7,934 nucleotides of DNA from an uncultured Chloroflexota bacterium (GTDB lineage: Bacteria > Chloroflexota > Limnocylindria > Limnocylindrales > CSP1-4), in assembly GCA_903928275.1 (NCBI GenBank), contig CAIYQJ010000441.1, positions 1-7,934 on the forward strand, read 5' to 3'. Below are positions 6,362 through 7,934 of the stretch, in pieces; position 1 is the first letter of the stretch, and each line of letters starts with the position of its first letter. A program made the position numbers and the translations under genes. The notes beneath the pieces are model-generated. The model saw nothing but the letters and a program-made list of their open reading frames with translations, was not told the DNA's origin and did not search any database.

Positions 6362-7414
6362 ATGCGGCTCGGCGTCGGCTACCACGGGTGTCATCGGCCC
6401 GATCACGTCGCCCGCGACCTCGATGCGATCGTGGCCGCCGGCGCGACCGTCGTCATGCACCGCGTGACCGAGGAGGACCTCGCCTACCGACCCGCCCACG
6501 TGGCGGCGATCGTGGCGGCCTCGCGTGACCGGGGCCTCGAGACGCTCGTGGACCTCCGCGGCGCCCTCGGCCTGCTCCGCGGTGACGCCGTGTCGTTCTC
6601 GGTCGCACGCGATCCGGAGATCCGGCAGCGGCTCTCGGACGGCGCGCTCGTCCCGGCGGCGTGCCCCAACGACTCGCGGACCGGCGCGTGGCTGGATCGA
6701 TGGCTGGGCGTCGTCGCCCCCACCGGCGCGAACGGGATCCTGTGGGACGGGCCACATCTCTGGATCCCCGGCGCGGACCGCTGGAGGACGAGCGCCGCGA
6801 GCACATGGTCGTGCACGTGCGAGGCCTGTGTCGAGGCCTGGACCGGCCACCGGCACGGCGCGCCGGGGGGCGCGATGCCCGATCGGCTGACGCCGGAGCT
6901 GCGGCTGTTCCGGCAGCGGTCGCTCGCCGGGCTGCTCGGCGCAGGCTTCGCGGAGGCGCGCGCGTACGGCCTGTCGAACGTCGTCACGCTTCTGCCCGCG
7001 GACGCCGACGAGCCGGAGGCGCTGCCGTTCGATGACCTCGCGGCGCTGCCCTACGTGGACGGCCTGGGCACCGATCCGGACTGGGCGGCTCGCGGCAGGG
7101 CGGCCCGCCCGTACGTGCGGCAGTGGGCGGAACGGGTGGCGCGGGCCGTCGAGCCGCGGCGGGCGCGATCGCACATCTGGATCCCCCTCGGCGGGATCGC
7201 CCGCCGCTCATCCGACGACCTGTCGATCGCGGTGACGGACGCCGCGGCGGCCGGCATCCGCGACCTCTTCGTGCGGACGGGTGCGGCCCCCGCCGCGGAG
7301 GGCCCGGACCTGCTCTCCCGGGAAGAGGCGTGGCGGATCGTCGTGGAGGCGGTCCGGGCGACGGAGGATCGAGCGACGGAGGAGCCGCCGGCGGAGGAAC
7401 GGCCGACGTCCTGA
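6362..7414 (+). CDS. Probable TIM-barrel protein with CxCxxC motif, glycosidase-like
   Basis: A 350-residue protein of no named family that I recognise. The repeating strand-helix pattern suggests a (beta/alpha)8 barrel: RLGVGYHG (2-9), TVVMHRV (29-35), LETLVDLRG (59-67), GILWDGPHLW (125-134), LSNVVTLLP (204-212), YVDGLGTD (231-238), SHIWIPLGG (270-278) and IRDLFVRTG (299-307). After the WDGPH strand comes WSCTCEAC (Cys151, 153, 156). A cysteine cluster in this place, after the fourth strand, is reminiscent of some uncharacterised glycoside-hydrolase-like barrels. Asp129 and the acidic residues near 232 and 238 are candidate active-site residues. There is no signal peptide, so it is probably cytoplasmic. 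The tail (335-350) is acidic and Pro-rich. The gene lies 53 bases after the hydrolase but seems to have its own promoter, and it is convergent with a sugar-type ABC permease. The glycosidase link is inference. Confidence 0.8.
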   Translation: MRLGVGYHGCHRPDHVARDLDAIVAAGATVVMHRVTEEDLAYRPAHVAAIVAASRDRGLETLVDLRGALGLLRGDAVSFSVARDPEIRQRLSDGALVPAACPNDSRTGAWLDRWLGVVAPTGANGILWDGPHLWIPGADRWRTSAASTWSCTCEACVEAWTGHRHGAPGGAMPDRLTPELRLFRQRSLAGLLGAGFAEARAYGLSNVVTLLPADADEPEALPFDDLAALPYVDGLGTDPDWAARGRAARPYVRQWAERVARAVEPRRARSHIWIPLGGIARRSSDDLSIAVTDAAAAGIRDLFVRTGAAPAAEGPDLLSREEAWRIVVEAVRATEDRATEEPPAEERPTS

Positions 7415-7460
7415 CCAGGTCACCGGCCGCAGCGAGGCCTCGTCGACGCCGTCCTGGCCG

Positions 7461-7473
7461 GCGGGCCGCCCGC
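7461..7473. terminator. Short GC hairpin between convergent genes
   Basis: GCGGG (7461-7465) and CCCGC (7469-7473) can pair around a 3-base loop in the 90-base spacer between the convergent TIM-barrel and ABC permease genes. The stem is short and there is no T-tract, so its role in termination is weakly supported. Nothing else is evident in this spacer. Confidence 0.25.
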
Positions 7474-7504
7474 GGTGAGGCCCTCGGTACCGGCGACCAC
7501 GCGC

Positions 7505-7934
7505 CTACGTGTCGGTCGCGCCGTACAGCGGGCTGCGGAGGAACCACCGCTGCAGGACGACGAAGACGATGACGACCGGCACGATCGACATGAGGACGAG
7601 GGCGGCCAGCCGGGACCACGTGGGACCGAAGACGCCGATCTCCGCGCCGGACATCGCCATGGCGAGCGTGACGTCCGTCCCCTTCTCCACGAACAGCCAG
7701 CCGATCGCGAACTCGGCGTACCCGATGAGGAACGCGAGGAGCGCGGCGACGACGATCGACGGCGCGGCGAGCGGGAGCGTGACCCGCAGGAAGGTCTGGC
7801 GTCGGCTCGCGCCGTCGAGGAATGCCGCCTCCTCGAGCTCAGCGGGGATCGCGGCGAACGCGGCCCGCATGAGCCAGAGCGCGAGGGGCATGGACATCGC
7901 CGCGTAGACGATCGCGAGGCCGATCTGCGTCGTC
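7505..7934 (-). CDS. ABC sugar transporter permease, MalG-type (C-terminal part)
   Basis: The C-terminal 142 residues of an inner-membrane permease of a binding-protein-dependent importer. The N-terminal half lies beyond the right edge; the frame runs to the last base with TTQIGLAIVYAAMSMPLALWLM. The cytoplasmic EAA loop that docks on the ATPase is clear: EEAAFLDGASRRQTF followed by LRVTLPLAAP. It is flanked by membrane segments, including PSIVVAALLAFLIGYAEFAIGWLFV and LAALVLMSIVPVVIVFVVLQRWFL. The arrangement and the QRWFLR ending match the MalG / carbohydrate-uptake (CUT1) second permease. The partner permease, binding protein and probably a hydrolase or regulator should lie to the right, upstream of this gene. 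The ATG at 7897 is internal, not the start. The substrate is unknown. Confidence 0.92.
   Translation of the reverse strand, partial: TTQIGLAIVYAAMSMPLALWLMRAAFAAIPAELEEAAFLDGASRRQTFLRVTLPLAAPSIVVAALLAFLIGYAEFAIGWLFVEKGTDVTLAMAMSGAEIGVFGPTWSRLAALVLMSIVPVVIVFVVLQRWFLRSPLYGATDT

Noticed and set aside
7509..7907. Plus-strand frame opposite the ABC permease
   Set aside because: The minus strand carries the clear EAA-loop and membrane helices; the plus frame is its shadow.

Overview
The window is extremely GC-rich (by eye around 70% or more), with G or C at most third codon positions. As a result all six frames are open over long distances and many overlapping reading frames are artefacts. I support six gene-sized coding regions: five complete and one cut by the right edge. 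Together they cover almost the whole window, and no gap without a gene exceeds about 260 bases. No rRNA, tRNA, CRISPR array, insertion sequence or riboswitch was seen. The GC content, the AT-poor spacers, the leaderless-type starts and the gene families (14-TM MFS pump, Rv0338c/EtfD-like Fe-S protein, UPF0303, MalG-type permease) suggest a free-living aerobic bacterium of Chloroflexota (Limnocylindria-like soil or water lineages) or Actinomycetota. This assignment is inference; there is no phylogenetic marker gene here.

Layout, left to right. Positions 1-72 hold a two-unit 36-bp tandem repeat that can form hairpins. Positions 101-1543 (minus) encode a DHA2-type 14-helix MFS transporter. A divergent spacer of about 260 bp leads to a small polytopic membrane protein of unknown function (1805-2356, plus). 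A strong hairpin separates it from the convergent gene at 2469-4607 (minus), a 712-residue membrane-anchored Fe-S oxidoreductase. That protein has five TM helices with candidate heme b histidines, two 4Fe-4S motifs and two CCG domains, as in HdrD/GlpC and mycobacterial EtfD. Divergent from it are a UPF0303/GlcG-like heme-binding-fold gene (4812-5297) and, 210 bp further on, an alpha/beta hydrolase (5508-6308). The hydrolase appears to start at a non-canonical ATC codon. Then comes a 350-residue probable TIM-barrel protein with a CxCxxC motif (6362-7414) and, convergent to it, the C-terminal part of a MalG-type ABC sugar permease (7505 to the right edge).

The genes do not form one obvious pathway. 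Divergent and convergent pairs dominate, so most are probably transcribed singly. The Fe-S protein would pass electrons, probably from an electron-transfer flavoprotein, into the quinone pool. The TIM-barrel protein beside a carbohydrate ABC permease hints at sugar metabolism, but it is transcribed towards the permease rather than with it. The points most worth a second look are the ATC start, two TANNNT boxes each exactly 7 nt upstream of a start codon, the orphan EtfD-like electron conduit, the unassigned TIM-barrel family and the hairpin repeat at the left edge.
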